Source: Gammaproteobacteria bacterium
GTDB lineage: Bacteria > Pseudomonadota > Gammaproteobacteria > Pseudomonadales > PIVM01
Assembly (NCBI GenBank): GCA_003353945.1
Contig: PIVM01000048.1
Location: 1-33,705 of the forward strand
DNA: 33,705 bases
Direction: 5' to 3'
Part shown: positions 1 through 12,621 of the stretch, piece after piece
Numbering within the stretch: position 1 is the stretch's first letter
Layout of the letters: each line of letters starts with the position of its first letter
The notes under the pieces: generated by a model
Told to the model about the DNA's origin: nothing
The model's input: the letters and a program-made list of their open reading frames with translations, nothing else
Database searches by the model: none
Position numbers and translations under genes: made by a program

Positions 1-225
1 GTGCTCTCTGTGTTCTCTGTGGTGAAAAAATGGAGAGGGGTTTCACCATTTTACTGGTTGCGTTATTGAAGTCTTGTATGCAGGATGCAATCAAATATAT
101 GTTTATATATCATCTAGATTCTTGGAAACAAAAACCCTACAAGGCTTCATTATAAGCTCTATTTATAGCGCTTTGAATTGCCAATTACGAGGGAAGAATC
201 AATGAGACGCTGCACTAGCAACAAA

Positions 226-3700
<3,475 letters not shown>

Positions 3701-3765
3701 AATGGGTATGCAGTTTTTTGCAATAAACTATAGTCGTAAATTGCTTCTTTCGACAGAGGGATAGT

Positions 3766-4977
3766 TCATGAATTTGCATTTTGGTAGCACAAGGCTATTT
3801 TTTTGATTAAAAGTTTAGCCAGTTGATGCTTGCTGGTTTTTTCAATCGCCTCCTGGCCATCCGGCCAGATAACGGTGACTGCGTTATCCTCGGCGTTAAA
3901 ACCGATATCTGTTGCCGAAACGTCGTTGGCGATAATCATATCCAGTTTTTTGCGTTGTAGCTTATCTTGAGCGTAGTGTATGACATCCTGTGTTTCAGCG
4001 GCGAACCCAACACAAAATGGCCTACTGGTTTGAGCTGCTACGTCAGCAAGGATATCCGGGTTGCGAACCAGCTCGATAAGCTGTGACTCACTGTTTTTTT
4101 TGATTTTCTGTTGGGCAGCGGCGACGGGGCGGTAGTCGGCAACCGCTGCTGAGGCAATAAAAATGTCACAATGCGCACTCAATTCAAGGCTTGCATCGTG
4201 CATCTGCTCAGCGCTGACAATATCAATTCGTTCAACCCTGGCAGGTGTTGGCAGTTCTACGGGACCTGCGATCAGAGTGGTTTTAGCGCCGGCATCTACT
4301 CCTGCTTTTGCCAGAGCAAATCCCATTTTGCCTGAGCTGTGGTTACTAATATAGCGCACTGGATCAATCGCTTCGCGAGTGGGGCCGGCGGTAATAAGCA
4401 GACGTATGCCGTCAAGCAGACCGTTGGGGAAAATATTGGCAGTTAGTTTGACGAGTTCCAGGGGTTCAAGCATGCGACCCGGGCCGACATCACCACAGGC
4501 TTGGGTGCCACTGCCGGGTCCAAAAATACCTGTTTTGCGCTCTTGTAATTTTTTGCAGTTTTCCTGAGTTTGCTTATTTAACCACATGGCTTGATTCATG
4601 GCTGGAGCAACCGCAATTGACGCAATAGTAGCCAGGCAGAGTGTTGTTAACAGATCATTGGCATGTCCATTTGCCAGGCGTGCAATGAAATTGGCACTGG
4701 CCGGTGCAATCAGCACCACATCAGCCCATTTCGCCAGCTCAATATGCCCCATTGCCGCTTCAGCATCGGTATCAAGCAAATCGAGATGAACGGGATTTCC
4801 AGAGAGCGCCTGTAGGGTTAAGGGCGTAATAAACTCGGTGGCGGAGCGAGTCATCACCACACGTACTTCTGCTTGCGCATCTTGCAGTCGACGGATGATT
4901 TCTGCTGCTTTATAGGCTGCTATTCCCCCGGTAACACCGAGTAGGATTCGTTTATTGGTCAGGCGCGATAAGGACAC
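3766..4977 (-). CDS. coaBC: Bifunctional phosphopantothenoylcysteine decarboxylase / phosphopantothenate-cysteine ligase
   Basis: Carries out two consecutive steps of coenzyme A synthesis: ligation of cysteine to 4'-phosphopantothenate (CoaB, C-terminal half) and FMN-dependent decarboxylation (CoaC, N-terminal half). Visible motifs are LLGVTGGIAAYKA (flavin binding), VAPAMN, the substrate flap ACGDVGPGRM with its cysteine, and in CoaB the segments ITAGPTREAIDPVRYISNHS and KLDMIIAND. The open frame extends upstream to a TTG at 5061, but I place the start at the GTG at 4977. It gives 403 residues, the normal family length, and puts the first beta strand (NKRILLGVTGG) close to the N-terminus. 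No strong Shine-Dalgarno supports either choice. Divergent from radC; followed by algC after 65 nt. Confidence 0.93.
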   Translation of the reverse strand: MSLSRLTNKRILLGVTGGIAAYKAAEIIRRLQDAQAEVRVVMTRSATEFITPLTLQALSGNPVHLDLLDTDAEAAMGHIELAKWADVVLIAPASANFIARLANGHANDLLTTLCLATIASIAVAPAMNQAMWLNKQTQENCKKLQERKTGIFGPGSGTQACGDVGPGRMLEPLELVKLTANIFPNGLLDGIRLLITAGPTREAIDPVRYISNHSSGKMGFALAKAGVDAGAKTTLIAGPVELPTPARVERIDIVSAEQMHDASLELSAHCDIFIASAAVADYRPVAAAQQKIKKNSESQLIELVRNPDILADVAAQTSRPFCVGFAAETQDVIHYAQDKLQRKKLDMIIANDVSATDIGFNAEDNAVTVIWPDGQEAIEKTSKHQLAKLLIKKIALCYQNANS

Positions 4978-5075
4978 GATGGAATACTTTTTCTGAGAAG
5001 CAGCTGCTAAGATACCATTGCTAAAGCCGTTTTCGAAGTCATGGATGATAGAGAATATCAAAAAAAGGAGTTTTT

Positions 5076-5753
5076 ATGGCAATTACAGACTGGCCGCTTG
5101 CAGAGCGGCCACGAGAAAAACTGATTCAACGCGGCCCGCAGGCTTTATCTGATGCTGAATTACTGGCGATTTTTTTACGCGTGGGTGTGTCGGGCAAAAC
5201 GGCTGTTGATCTGGCCAGGGATTTATTGCTGGAGTTTGGCGGTTTGCGTGCTTTGTTTGAGGCAAGTCAGCAGGAATTTTGCCGTGTGCGCGGTATGGGA
5301 GAGGCGAAGTACGTTCAATTGCAGGCCGTACTAGAAATGGCGCGGCGTCATTTAGACGAAGTTTTGCACCATACGGATGTCATGAGTAGTCCTGATGCCA
5401 CCCGGCGTTACCTGCAGTCGCATTTGGTGGGGTATCAGCAGGAAGTGTTTCTTTGTCTTTTTCTGAATAGTCAGCACCAGGTGCTATCGTGTGACGAATT
5501 GTTTTACGGCACCATTGATGGTGCCACCGTTCATCCCAGAGAAGTTGTAAAGTGTTGTCTAAAGCATAACGCGGCTGCGGTTATTTTTGCTCATAATCAT
5601 CCCTCTGGTGTGGCTGAGCCGAGTCAGGCGGATAAGCGAATAACGGAACGTTTGCGTGACGCGCTGTTAATGGTCGATATTCGGGTGTTGGATCATATCG
5701 TTGTTGGTGGAAACGAAGTGGTGTCTTTTGCTGAGCGAGGTTTATTACGCTAA
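5076..5753 (+). CDS. radC: RadC-family JAB/MPN domain protein
   Basis: RadC/UPF0758 protein of 225 residues. The N-terminal part (about 1-75) is helix-hairpin-helix-like, with [19 protein letters not shown] and [12 protein letters not shown]. The C-terminal part is a JAMM/MPN metalloprotease-like domain with the zinc motif HNHPSG at residues 173-178 and the following aspartate at 186. Despite the name, a direct role in DNA repair was not upheld for the E. coli protein, so the biochemical function is open. ATG start at 5076 with a good Shine-Dalgarno (AAGGAG, 5065-5070). It lies back to back with coaBC and just upstream of rpmB-rpmG, the conserved arrangement in Pseudomonas and relatives. Confidence 0.95.
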   Translation: MAITDWPLAERPREKLIQRGPQALSDAELLAIFLRVGVSGKTAVDLARDLLLEFGGLRALFEASQQEFCRVRGMGEAKYVQLQAVLEMARRHLDEVLHHTDVMSSPDATRRYLQSHLVGYQQEVFLCLFLNSQHQVLSCDELFYGTIDGATVHPREVVKCCLKHNAAAVIFAHNHPSGVAEPSQADKRITERLRDALLMVDIRVLDHIVVGGNEVVSFAERGLLR

Positions 5754-5811
5754 AGAGCTTGTTCAAGGCAAATAATAAAGGCGTTTGAATTGGTGGAACT
5801 TATACATTTTC

Positions 5812-5840
5812 TTGCTATTGGCAGGGGCTTCTGGTATAAA
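5812..5840 (+). promoter_or_regulatory. Sigma70-type promoter of rpmB-rpmG
   Basis: TTGCTA (5812-5817), a 17-nt spacer, then TATAAA (5835-5840). The transcript would have a leader of about 80 nt before rpmB. That leader contains a small hairpin, GGGCT-6 nt-AGCCC (5859-5874), with no U-run. It might be an autoregulatory site for a ribosomal protein, but this is a guess. Confidence 0.7.
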
Positions 5841-5928
5841 GTCGCGCTCGGCTGATAAGGGCTCTATAAAGCCCCGATTTGTACAGAATTCAGACAAGAT
5901 TTAGCCCCATGAGGGAGAGGCAGTTACC

Positions 5929-6165
5929 ATGTCTAAAGTATGTCAGGTTACCGGTAAGCGACCGGTTACTGGAAACAATGTATCTCACGCTAAAAATCGC
6001 ACTCGACGTCGGTTTTTGCCTAATTTGCACACACATCGATTTTGGGTGGAATCAGAAAAGCGCTTTGTTAAATTGCGTTTAACTGCCAAAGGCATGCGCA
6101 TTGTCGATAAGCTGGGTATTGAGCAAGTGCTAAGTGATATTCGCGCCCGTGGTGAAAAGGTCTGA
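5929..6165 (+). CDS. rpmB: 50S ribosomal protein L28
   Basis: Structural protein of the large ribosomal subunit, 78 residues, the standard gammaproteobacterial length. It has the family N-terminus [21 protein letters not shown], the basic stretch [13 protein letters not shown] and the conserved end [15 protein letters not shown]. No zinc-binding cysteine set is present beyond the single Cys5, so this is the zinc-independent form. ATG start at 5929, with a Shine-Dalgarno-like GGGAGAGG upstream. Cotranscribed with rpmG, which begins 28 nt downstream. Confidence 0.98.
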   Translation: MSKVCQVTGKRPVTGNNVSHAKNRTRRRFLPNLHTHRFWVESEKRFVKLRLTAKGMRIVDKLGIEQVLSDIRARGEKV

Positions 6166-6193
6166 TCCCGGGTACTGAATAGGAGTATTTAAA

Positions 6194-6349
6194 ATGCGAG
6201 ACAAGATTAAATTGGTATCCACTGCTGGTACCGGTCATTACTATACGACTGACAAGAATAAGCGAAACACACCGGATAAACTTGAATTCAAAAAGTTTGA
6301 TCCTGTTGTTCGTAAGCATGTGATTTATAAGGAATATAAAATCAAGTAA
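6194..6349 (+). CDS. rpmG: 50S ribosomal protein L33
   Basis: Large-subunit ribosomal protein of 51 residues beginning [19 protein letters not shown] and ending [14 protein letters not shown]. It lacks the MAKG extension of the E. coli protein and matches the 51-residue form typical of Pseudomonas-like genomes. There are no cysteines, so it is the zinc-free (C-minus) type. The ATG at 6194 is preceded by AGGAG at 6181-6185. The stop is at 6347-6349, and a rho-independent terminator about 90 nt downstream ends the rpmB-rpmG unit. Confidence 0.97.
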   Translation: MRDKIKLVSTAGTGHYYTTDKNKRNTPDKLEFKKFDPVVRKHVIYKEYKIK

Positions 6350-6435
6350 ACCAACTCATTTCGTTCCTCGACCAGGAGTACGCAAAACATCCTGATTCGT
6401 TGAACCGTTTTGTGTCAGGTTACGTGTAATAGAAG

Positions 6436-6461
6436 AAACCCGGCTGATACCGGGTTTTTTT
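6436..6461 (+). terminator. Rho-independent terminator after rpmG
   Basis: Eight-base-pair stem AAACCCGG / CCGGGTTT with the 6-nt loop CTGATA, continuing into a run of T residues. It ends the rpmB-rpmG transcript. In the opposite direction it would also face the end of the hydantoinase gene, but the T-run there is poorer. Confidence 0.9.
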
Positions 6462-6482
6462 GTGCTTGTCTCTTGGGCCTCG

Positions 6483-8456
6483 CTAGTCTTTGTCTGATTG
6501 CATATCGAGTATAAGATTGCCTCGGTCGTCTCTGTGTACCTGCCAGTCTAAAGCAACAAATGTTGTGGCATTCTCCTCGGTAATCAGTAGTGGGCCGGTG
6601 TATATCTTGTGTACAGGCATGGCATTGCGTGGGATCTGTGTAACAGGACCGTCAATTCCATACATAGGAAGATGCCTGACCGGTTTGTTTTCTGTAACGG
6701 CCCCTGGTAATTCGATGTGATGCGAGCTGGCGGTTAGCGCAACACGCACATTGACCAATTCAATCGGGAAGTTGAGTCGATGGCCATGATGTCTTTCATG
6801 CTGGCGGTGAAATTCGCTACTCGCTTGCTGACAGTTTTCCCACAGAATATTGAGCGTGTAGGATTGTCCCTGGTAACGTAAATCCAGGCTGGGTTGACAG
6901 GCAACGGCTTGTTGATCGATACCTTCTGCCTGTAATTGCTTGATGCCCTGGTCGCGTAGTGTGGCAATTTCTTTTTCAATCAGTTTTTCAGTAGGTTGTG
7001 TCAGTAATCCGGGTTTGCTGCGGGACAGTTGGCGTTCTCGCGGCGCCACCAGCATGCCAAATGCCGATAATACGCCCGCATTCAGCGGCACAATGGCTTT
7101 ATTCATGCCGAGTTCTTTGGCGAGTGCACACAAATGTAAACCACCGGCTCCACCAAAGCAGCAGAGAACAAAATCGGCGGGATCATAGCCACGTTGTACT
7201 GATATGACGCGCAGTGCACGCGCCATATGTTCATTGGCGATCGTGATAATGCCCAGAGCGGCTTCTTCGATGCTGAGCGACAAAGGGTGTGCAATTTCAG
7301 CCATAGCCTGGCGAGCGGCCATCAAATCCAGCGACATGCTACCGCCAAGAAAATTGTCTGGCTGTAGTCTGCCCAGAATTACATTGGCATCGGTGACGGT
7401 GGGGTGCTGCCCACCGCCACCGTAACAGGCGGGACCGGGGTCCGCTCCGGCTGAGCTGGGACCAACGCGCAGTACATTGCCTTCATCCAAATAAGCGATG
7501 GAGCCGCCTCCAGCGCCGATGGTGTGCATATTGACCATGGGTACGGCAACAGGATAATTGGCGATCCGTCCCTCGTTGGTCAACGTGATTTTACCGTCCA
7601 AAAGTGCAACGTCAGTGGAAGTGCCTCCCATATCAAATGTAAGCAGGCGCTTACTATCTGTAATATCGCCTATATAGAGAGCTCCGGCGAGACCGCCGGC
7701 AGGTCCAGATAATAAAAGGTTGATGGCGCGATGTGCCGCTTGGTCAGCGGCAATGGTGCCACCAGAGGATTGCATCAAGGTCAGTGGTGAGGGGCTGACC
7801 TGGTTTTGCAAATTGTTCAAGTAGCCATAGACCACTGGGCCTAGCCAGGCATTGAGCCAGGTTGCGATACCTCTTTCATATTCTTTGTATTCGGGTAATA
7901 CAAACGATGATCGAGAGCAAAAAACAGTCTCAGCCACTATAGCCTCAATCGCTTTTTCAAAACGGTCATCCAAAAAGGAAAATAGCAGGTTGATGGCAAC
8001 GGCTTCGGGTTGCAGTGCTTTCAGCTGGCTTTGCAGCTGCTCAAGATCCTGCGGTGTCAGTGGTTCAATCGTCTCTCCCTCAGCGCTGAGGCGACCACCG
8101 GTGCCAAGGCAAAGTATTGGTGGTACGGGTGGTTCTAAGGCAGTAGGAGTTAGTTGATACAGTTCCCGGCGTGTTTGGCGACCGATCTGCAATGTGTCTT
8201 CAAACCCCCGGTTGGTGATATAGACAGTTCGTACCCCCTTGCCTTCCAGCGCGGCATTAGTCGCCACTGTACTGCCGTGTATGATAACGAGCTCACCGTG
8301 ACTGACCGCTCGGGTCAATCCCATGGCTTCGATACCTTGCAAAATAGCTTTTTCTGGCGCGCTAGGACAGGAAAGGACCTTATGGGTAGATATTTCACCG
8401 TTTTTGAGTAAAACAAAATCGGTAAACGTACCGCCTGTATCAACCCCTAATAGCAT
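6483..8456 (-). CDS. Hydantoinase/5-oxoprolinase A-type protein
   Basis: 657-residue member of the hydantoinase A / 5-oxoprolinase N-terminal family, ATP-dependent enzymes that open lactam or hydantoin rings (N-methylhydantoinase A, acetone carboxylase beta, 5-oxoprolinase). It starts with the ATP-binding loop GVDTGGTFTDFVLL (residues 4-17). It also has SGPAGGLAGAL, the second nucleotide loop LTFDMGGTSTDVAL, and GADPGPACYG, all typical of the family. ATG start at 8456. Such proteins normally work with a B subunit (HyuB), either fused or encoded next door; none is present in this window. The neighbouring ggt suggests a link to glutathione/5-oxoproline salvage, but the substrate cannot be read from the sequence. 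Confidence 0.87.
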   Translation of the reverse strand: MLLGVDTGGTFTDFVLLKNGEISTHKVLSCPSAPEKAILQGIEAMGLTRAVSHGELVIIHGSTVATNAALEGKGVRTVYITNRGFEDTLQIGRQTRRELYQLTPTALEPPVPPILCLGTGGRLSAEGETIEPLTPQDLEQLQSQLKALQPEAVAINLLFSFLDDRFEKAIEAIVAETVFCSRSSFVLPEYKEYERGIATWLNAWLGPVVYGYLNNLQNQVSPSPLTLMQSSGGTIAADQAAHRAINLLLSGPAGGLAGALYIGDITDSKRLLTFDMGGTSTDVALLDGKITLTNEGRIANYPVAVPMVNMHTIGAGGGSIAYLDEGNVLRVGPSSAGADPGPACYGGGGQHPTVTDANVILGRLQPDNFLGGSMSLDLMAARQAMAEIAHPLSLSIEEAALGIITIANEHMARALRVISVQRGYDPADFVLCCFGGAGGLHLCALAKELGMNKAIVPLNAGVLSAFGMLVAPRERQLSRSKPGLLTQPTEKLIEKEIATLRDQGIKQLQAEGIDQQAVACQPSLDLRYQGQSYTLNILWENCQQASSEFHRQHERHHGHRLNFPIELVNVRVALTASSHHIELPGAVTENKPVRHLPMYGIDGPVTQIPRNAMPVHKIYTGPLLITEENATTFVALDWQVHRDDRGNLILDMQSDKD

Positions 8457-8858
8457 ATTTCAGTTTCCTGTAGTGTGGTCGGAATGGCATTGTAATCGAT
8501 TGTATAATCACTCATTAATGAAAGTCAGGGAAATCTGCGCATCCATTAGCACAAAACCTCATTACAAAACATAGCTCGAATTGCCGCCTTGTGAGGCATC
8601 AGGATTGGCGCGTGTTTTTGCCAGAGACTGCCAAAATTGTCAGTCCCGTGTCATGATAAGGCTGCCAGAAATTACGGTAACTTCACAAATATGTGAAAAA
8701 AGTAACTGATATTGATAATATTTTCTGAAACTTTCCAAATTTGAGGCTAAGCTTATTAGCATATTTGATAGGCATTACCGATTGCTGTAACACTGTGTAA
8801 TGTCTGGGTTCAAAGTCGTGGCCAGTCAATTTCATTGAGGCCCCAATGGAGAAAAAGA
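8457..8858. other. Non-coding gap between divergent genes
   Basis: About 400 nt without a convincing gene, between the hydantoinase gene and the small exported protein. It is AT-rich from about 8690. An inverted repeat GCTAA-GCTTA-TTAGC lies near 8746-8760. A plausible plus-strand promoter follows (see the separate entry). The rest shows no recognisable element. Confidence 0.5.
8765..8793 (+). promoter_or_regulatory. Candidate sigma70 promoter for the 8859 gene
   Basis: TTGATA (8765-8770), 17-nt spacer, TAACAC (8788-8793). The -35 is good and the -10 only moderate. It lies about 65 nt before the ATG, in the right orientation. Confidence 0.4.
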
Positions 8859-9206
8859 ATGAAGAGCACTGTCTCAAAAGTTGTATATGTCCTTGCAATG
8901 ACCTTTTTGCTTAGTTTACCGAATTTGAGTTTTGCTCAAGCGGTGGAAGAAAAGCCATCGGCCATGGCAATGATTGGGGATCTGCTAATTGCCAGGCCTT
9001 TTCTTTTGGCGATTACCGCAGTTGGTAGTACTGCCTATGTTGTCAGCCTGCCTTTTACTCTGGCAGGTGGCAATTCCAGGGAAGCGGCAGAAACCCTGGT
9101 CATCCGCCCGGCAGCCAGCACTTTTGTTCGATGCCTTGGCTGCACTAAAGTGGGTCGTAAAAAACATGTCTTGGTTGACGATGCTGAGATGGCCGCTACG
9201 AATTAA
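8859..9206 (+). CDS. Small exported/membrane protein, function unknown
   Basis: 115-residue protein. Residues 1-26 form a signal peptide (basic start MKSTVSK, hydrophobic core, SFA before the cut). A second hydrophobic stretch spans about residues 44-68 ([21 protein letters not shown]). The core, [28 protein letters not shown] followed by [20 protein letters not shown], resembles a small conserved Pseudomonas-type protein sometimes labelled 'multidrug transporter' without evidence. I do not assign a function. The frame is open back to a TTG at 8835, but the ATG at 8859 has a proper Shine-Dalgarno (GGAGAA, 8848-8853) and puts the signal peptide at the very N-terminus. It is monocistronic with its own terminator. 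Confidence 0.75.
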   Translation: MKSTVSKVVYVLAMTFLLSLPNLSFAQAVEEKPSAMAMIGDLLIARPFLLAITAVGSTAYVVSLPFTLAGGNSREAAETLVIRPAASTFVRCLGCTKVGRKKHVLVDDAEMAATN

Positions 9207-9227
9207 TCAACCACATCACCTGTTAAG

Positions 9228-9247
9228 CCGCTCGAAAGGGCGGTTTT
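9228..9247 (+). terminator. Rho-independent terminator after the small exported protein
   Basis: Stem CCGCTC / GGGCGG (one T-G wobble) closed by a GAAA tetraloop and followed by TTTT and a pyrimidine-rich run, 22 nt after the stop codon. Confidence 0.85.
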
Positions 9248-9288
9248 CCTTTATTCTGATTTTATTCCCCAGTAACTCAATCTAATGT

Positions 9289-11064
9289 TTATTTACCCGC
9301 CACCGCGCCTTCTCTGCGAGGGTCAGCAACACCCCATAGGTTACCGTATCGGTCAAATTCAATGGCGTGAATGCCGCTGCTAAGTGCTTTTTGCTTGATG
9401 CTATGACCCCGCTTTTCCAAATTATCGAGAATGTGCGTGGCGATACGGTCTTGTTCCAATTCCAGCCCGTGGTTTAAGTCGACGATGTGGGCAGCGGAAA
9501 CAGCCTGATCAAGAGGTTGCTTGAGTGCCAATACCTCTACCAATACTCTGGCGACATAATCGATGATGCGCGCACCTCCGGGTGAACCGATTACCAGATG
9601 GGGTTGCATTTTTTCACGAAAAACAATGAGGGGAGACATGGAGCTGCGGGGCCGTTTTCCAGCCCCCACCCGATTAGCGACTTTGTTTCCCTGTTTATCG
9701 GTCGCTGCAAAGGAGAAGTCTGTAAGCTGGTTGTTTAATAAAAATCCTCCAACCATCTGGCGTGAGCCAAAAGCCATTTCAATACTGCTGGTCATACTGA
9801 CAATATTGCCTTTGGCATCAACAATGGATAAATGGCTGGTGGATGGTAACTCCGCAGAAATGCTTTTAATAAAGCTTTGCTGTAAATCGAATCGACCCGC
9901 TGTCGCTTTTCCCAGGCTTGTGTTTTGATTAATGAGCGCTGCTCTATGCTGCAAATATTGCTGATCCAGCAAATTCGTCAATGGGATATCAACATAATCG
10001 GGATCGGCAATATACGTATTGCGATCGGCAAAGGCCAGTTTAGATGTTTCAGCAAACAAATGAATAAAATCTGCTGAGTGGGCTGGGTAGGTGTGGATGT
10101 CCTTGTGTTCCAGCATGTTCAATATGGCCAAAATAGTGCTGGCGCCAGAAGAGGGCGGTGGCGCCCCACAGACGGTATAGCGATAGAACTGACCGCACAG
10201 TGGATCTCGTAACAATGCCTGGTAGTCCTGCAAATCCTTCAGGCCTAAAGTACCCGGATTATCGGGGTGATGTTGTACAGCAGCGATAATTTTTGTGGCG
10301 AGTTCACCTTGGTAAAATCCATCGACTCCCTTGTTTGCGATCAGGCCCAGGGTATTGGCGTAATCACTATTACGCAAAAGAGTGCCTACGGGCAGGGGGC
10401 TGCCTTCCTTGGTATAAAAATGCTGTTTAAACCGGGAGTCGGCGATGGATTTGTCCAGCGAGTTCAGCCATTGCAACTGGCGATGCAAGCGTTCTGAAAT
10501 TGAAAAGCCATTTTTAGACAGAGAAATGGCGGCTTGAAAGAGTTGCCGCCAAGGCAGTATACCCTGCTGTTGATGGGCCAGTGCCAGCATCTTAATAATG
10601 CCGGGCGTGCCAACAGAGCGACCACCAACAATCGCATCGAGAAAGGGCATGGCTGTCTCTTGCTTATCCCCTTGTTTATTCAGAAACAATGACTCATCAG
10701 CTCCGAGCGGGGCCGTTTCACGGCCGTCGTAGCTCAATAGCTGTTTCTGTTCTGCATTCCAATACAGCAGGAACGCGCCGCCGCCAATACCTGAGGACTG
10801 AGGCTCAACCAATCCCAGTACCATTTGGGCCGCGATAGCGGCGTCAATGGCGGAACCGCCCTGATTCAAAATGGCCAATGCCGCATCGCTGGCGGCAGGA
10901 TGAGCAGTAACGGCCATAAAATGATTGGCACGACCGGTTTTGGTTGAGCTGATTGCACTGGCCGCCTCAGGATGCCAGTCGGGATTGGCTGCAATACTGT
11001 TGTTGATACAGGTCAAACCCAATGCGATCAGTGTGAGCACCGAATAGAAAGCACGTCCGAACAA
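9289..11064 (-). CDS. ggt: Gamma-glutamyltranspeptidase (periplasmic)
   Basis: Cleaves the gamma-glutamyl bond of glutathione and transfers or hydrolyses the glutamyl group. It is made as a proenzyme that cuts itself before a catalytic threonine. That threonine is in PSTSHLSIVD (codon 9838-9840, Thr409 from the TTG start), in the same context as TTHYSVVD in E. coli. Other family marks are PQSSGIGGGAFLLYW, SSMSPLIVF and GSPGGARII. Start choice: an ATG at 11172 exists, but it overlaps the ferredoxin gene by 103 nt and would put about 36 residues before the signal peptide. The TTG at 11064, just past the ferredoxin stop, gives a clean signal peptide (MFGRAFYSVLTLIALGL...), though without a strong Shine-Dalgarno. 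I prefer the TTG, with moderate certainty. Confidence 0.93.
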   Translation of the reverse strand: MFGRAFYSVLTLIALGLTCINNSIAANPDWHPEAASAISSTKTGRANHFMAVTAHPAASDAALAILNQGGSAIDAAIAAQMVLGLVEPQSSGIGGGAFLLYWNAEQKQLLSYDGRETAPLGADESLFLNKQGDKQETAMPFLDAIVGGRSVGTPGIIKMLALAHQQQGILPWRQLFQAAISLSKNGFSISERLHRQLQWLNSLDKSIADSRFKQHFYTKEGSPLPVGTLLRNSDYANTLGLIANKGVDGFYQGELATKIIAAVQHHPDNPGTLGLKDLQDYQALLRDPLCGQFYRYTVCGAPPPSSGASTILAILNMLEHKDIHTYPAHSADFIHLFAETSKLAFADRNTYIADPDYVDIPLTNLLDQQYLQHRAALINQNTSLGKATAGRFDLQQSFIKSISAELPSTSHLSIVDAKGNIVSMTSSIEMAFGSRQMVGGFLLNNQLTDFSFAATDKQGNKVANRVGAGKRPRSSMSPLIVFREKMQPHLVIGSPGGARIIDYVARVLVEVLALKQPLDQAVSAAHIVDLNHGLELEQDRIATHILDNLEKRGHSIKQKALSSGIHAIEFDRYGNLWGVADPRREGAVAGK

Positions 11065-11069
11065 AACGA

Positions 11070-11336
<267 letters not shown>

Positions 11337-11819
11337 TTACTTCTTAGAGAAACGTTTGCAGAGAGCTTCGTTTACCGATGGATGAACAAACTGGGCAACA
11401 TCACCGTGCATGGCGGCGATTTCTCTGACAAGCGTTGAGGAGATAAAGGCCAGATTATTTGCCGGCGTTAAAAAGACGGTTTCAAAATCCGGATACATGG
11501 CGCTGTTCATACCGGCCATTTGCAGCTCATAATCAAAATCTGTCATGCTGCGTACACCCCGTAATACTGCAATTGCCTGATGCTGATGAGCCAAATCGAC
11601 AATCAACCCTCTGAAACCACACACTTCCTTATTGTTAATATGCTGCAGGGCCTGCTCGGCCAGTTCGACGCGCTCTTCAAACGTGAATAGCGGTGTTTTG
11701 GTTTTGCTATGCGCAATCGCAACAATGACCTTATCGAACAATACCGCCGCTCTCTCCACCAGATTTGTGTGGCCATGAGTGATGGGGTCGAAGGTGCCGG
11801 GGTAAATAATGGTTTTCAT
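11337..11819 (-). CDS. coaD: Phosphopantetheine adenylyltransferase
   Basis: Transfers AMP from ATP to 4'-phosphopantetheine, giving dephospho-CoA, the penultimate step of coenzyme A synthesis. The 160-residue protein has the nucleotidyltransferase signature YPGTFDPITHGH near the N-terminus and ISSTLVREIAAMHGD (the SSTxVR element) towards the end. The frame is open further upstream to 11876, adding 19 residues not seen in the family. The ATG at 11819 gives the canonical MKTIIYPGTFDP start and is preferred. Together with coaBC, two separate CoA loci lie in this window. Confidence 0.96.
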   Translation of the reverse strand: MKTIIYPGTFDPITHGHTNLVERAAVLFDKVIVAIAHSKTKTPLFTFEERVELAEQALQHINNKEVCGFRGLIVDLAHQHQAIAVLRGVRSMTDFDYELQMAGMNSAMYPDFETVFLTPANNLAFISSTLVREIAAMHGDVAQFVHPSVNEALCKRFSKK

Positions 11820-11877
11820 AGAATCTTCTGCCTTGAAGCGCTGGCGCATGGTAGCGGATTTGAGCGGGTGGTTCAAA

Positions 11878-12489
11878 TCACGCCGGATCGACTTTAATCA
11901 GACCGTATTGAACCTGCCCGGTTTCTTTGTGACGATAGATTTGCCAGTTATTTGCGGGTAACTGTAGTGCTGTCTGGTCTCGTGCCATTTCGAAATATAC
12001 CAGTGCAGGGTCTTTAAGCAGATTGCTCTCAGATAAAAGATGCAGACATTCTCCGGTCAGGTTCAAGCTAAATGGCGGATCAACAAATATCAGATCAAAG
12101 CACTGCGATTGTGCTTTTGTTAACCACTCAAGACTGTTAGCCTGCACCACTTGACTCTGCTTATGCCCCAGTGTGTTCAGGTTGTTTGACAATTGTTTTG
12201 TCACTTGAGGGGAGCTGTCGATAAAGTAGACTGCGCTGGCGCCACGGGACAATGCCTCTATACCCAGAGCGCCGCTACCGGCAAACAGATCCAGACATCT
12301 GGCGCCGGGTAGATCGGCGCCAAGCCAGTTAAACAAGGTTTCCCTAATTCGGTCACCGGTAGGTCGCAGATCCTGGACAGTGGGGAATTCCAATTTTCGC
12401 CCTCGCCATTGTCCACCGATAATGCGCACTTGCGCGGTTTTCTCTCTGTGCTTTGACCGTGTGGCTTGTGGTGCCTGTTTGGGTTTCAT
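11878..12489 (-). CDS. rsmD: 16S rRNA (guanine966-N2)-methyltransferase
   Basis: Methylates G966 of 16S rRNA using S-adenosylmethionine. Motifs: VRIIGGQWRGRKL and LRPTGDRIRETLFNWL (RsmD N-terminus), CLDLFAGSGALGIEALSRGA (SAM-binding motif I), and the catalytic DPPF. With the ATG at 12489 the protein has 203 residues; an upstream TTG at 12534 would add 15 residues unlike the family. It is divergent from ftsY, as in E. coli and Pseudomonas, and precedes coaD by 58 nt. Confidence 0.95.
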   Translation of the reverse strand: MKPKQAPQATRSKHREKTAQVRIIGGQWRGRKLEFPTVQDLRPTGDRIRETLFNWLGADLPGARCLDLFAGSGALGIEALSRGASAVYFIDSSPQVTKQLSNNLNTLGHKQSQVVQANSLEWLTKAQSQCFDLIFVDPPFSLNLTGECLHLLSESNLLKDPALVYFEMARDQTALQLPANNWQIYRHKETGQVQYGLIKVDPA

Positions 12490-12621
12490 AGGGTTATTAC
12501 GATTCGGTTCGGGATGGCTTGGTTTACTTATCAACTGCTTTGTCAGTCCAGTAATGATAGGATACGGCGCGCTGCTATTTAAGTGGTTGCGATGATTTTG
12601 ATGGTTTTATTTTAACGGTTG

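Noticed and set aside
4978-5061. Longer coaBC with the TTG start at 5061
   Set aside because: It adds 28 residues not seen in the family; the GTG at 4977 gives normal length.
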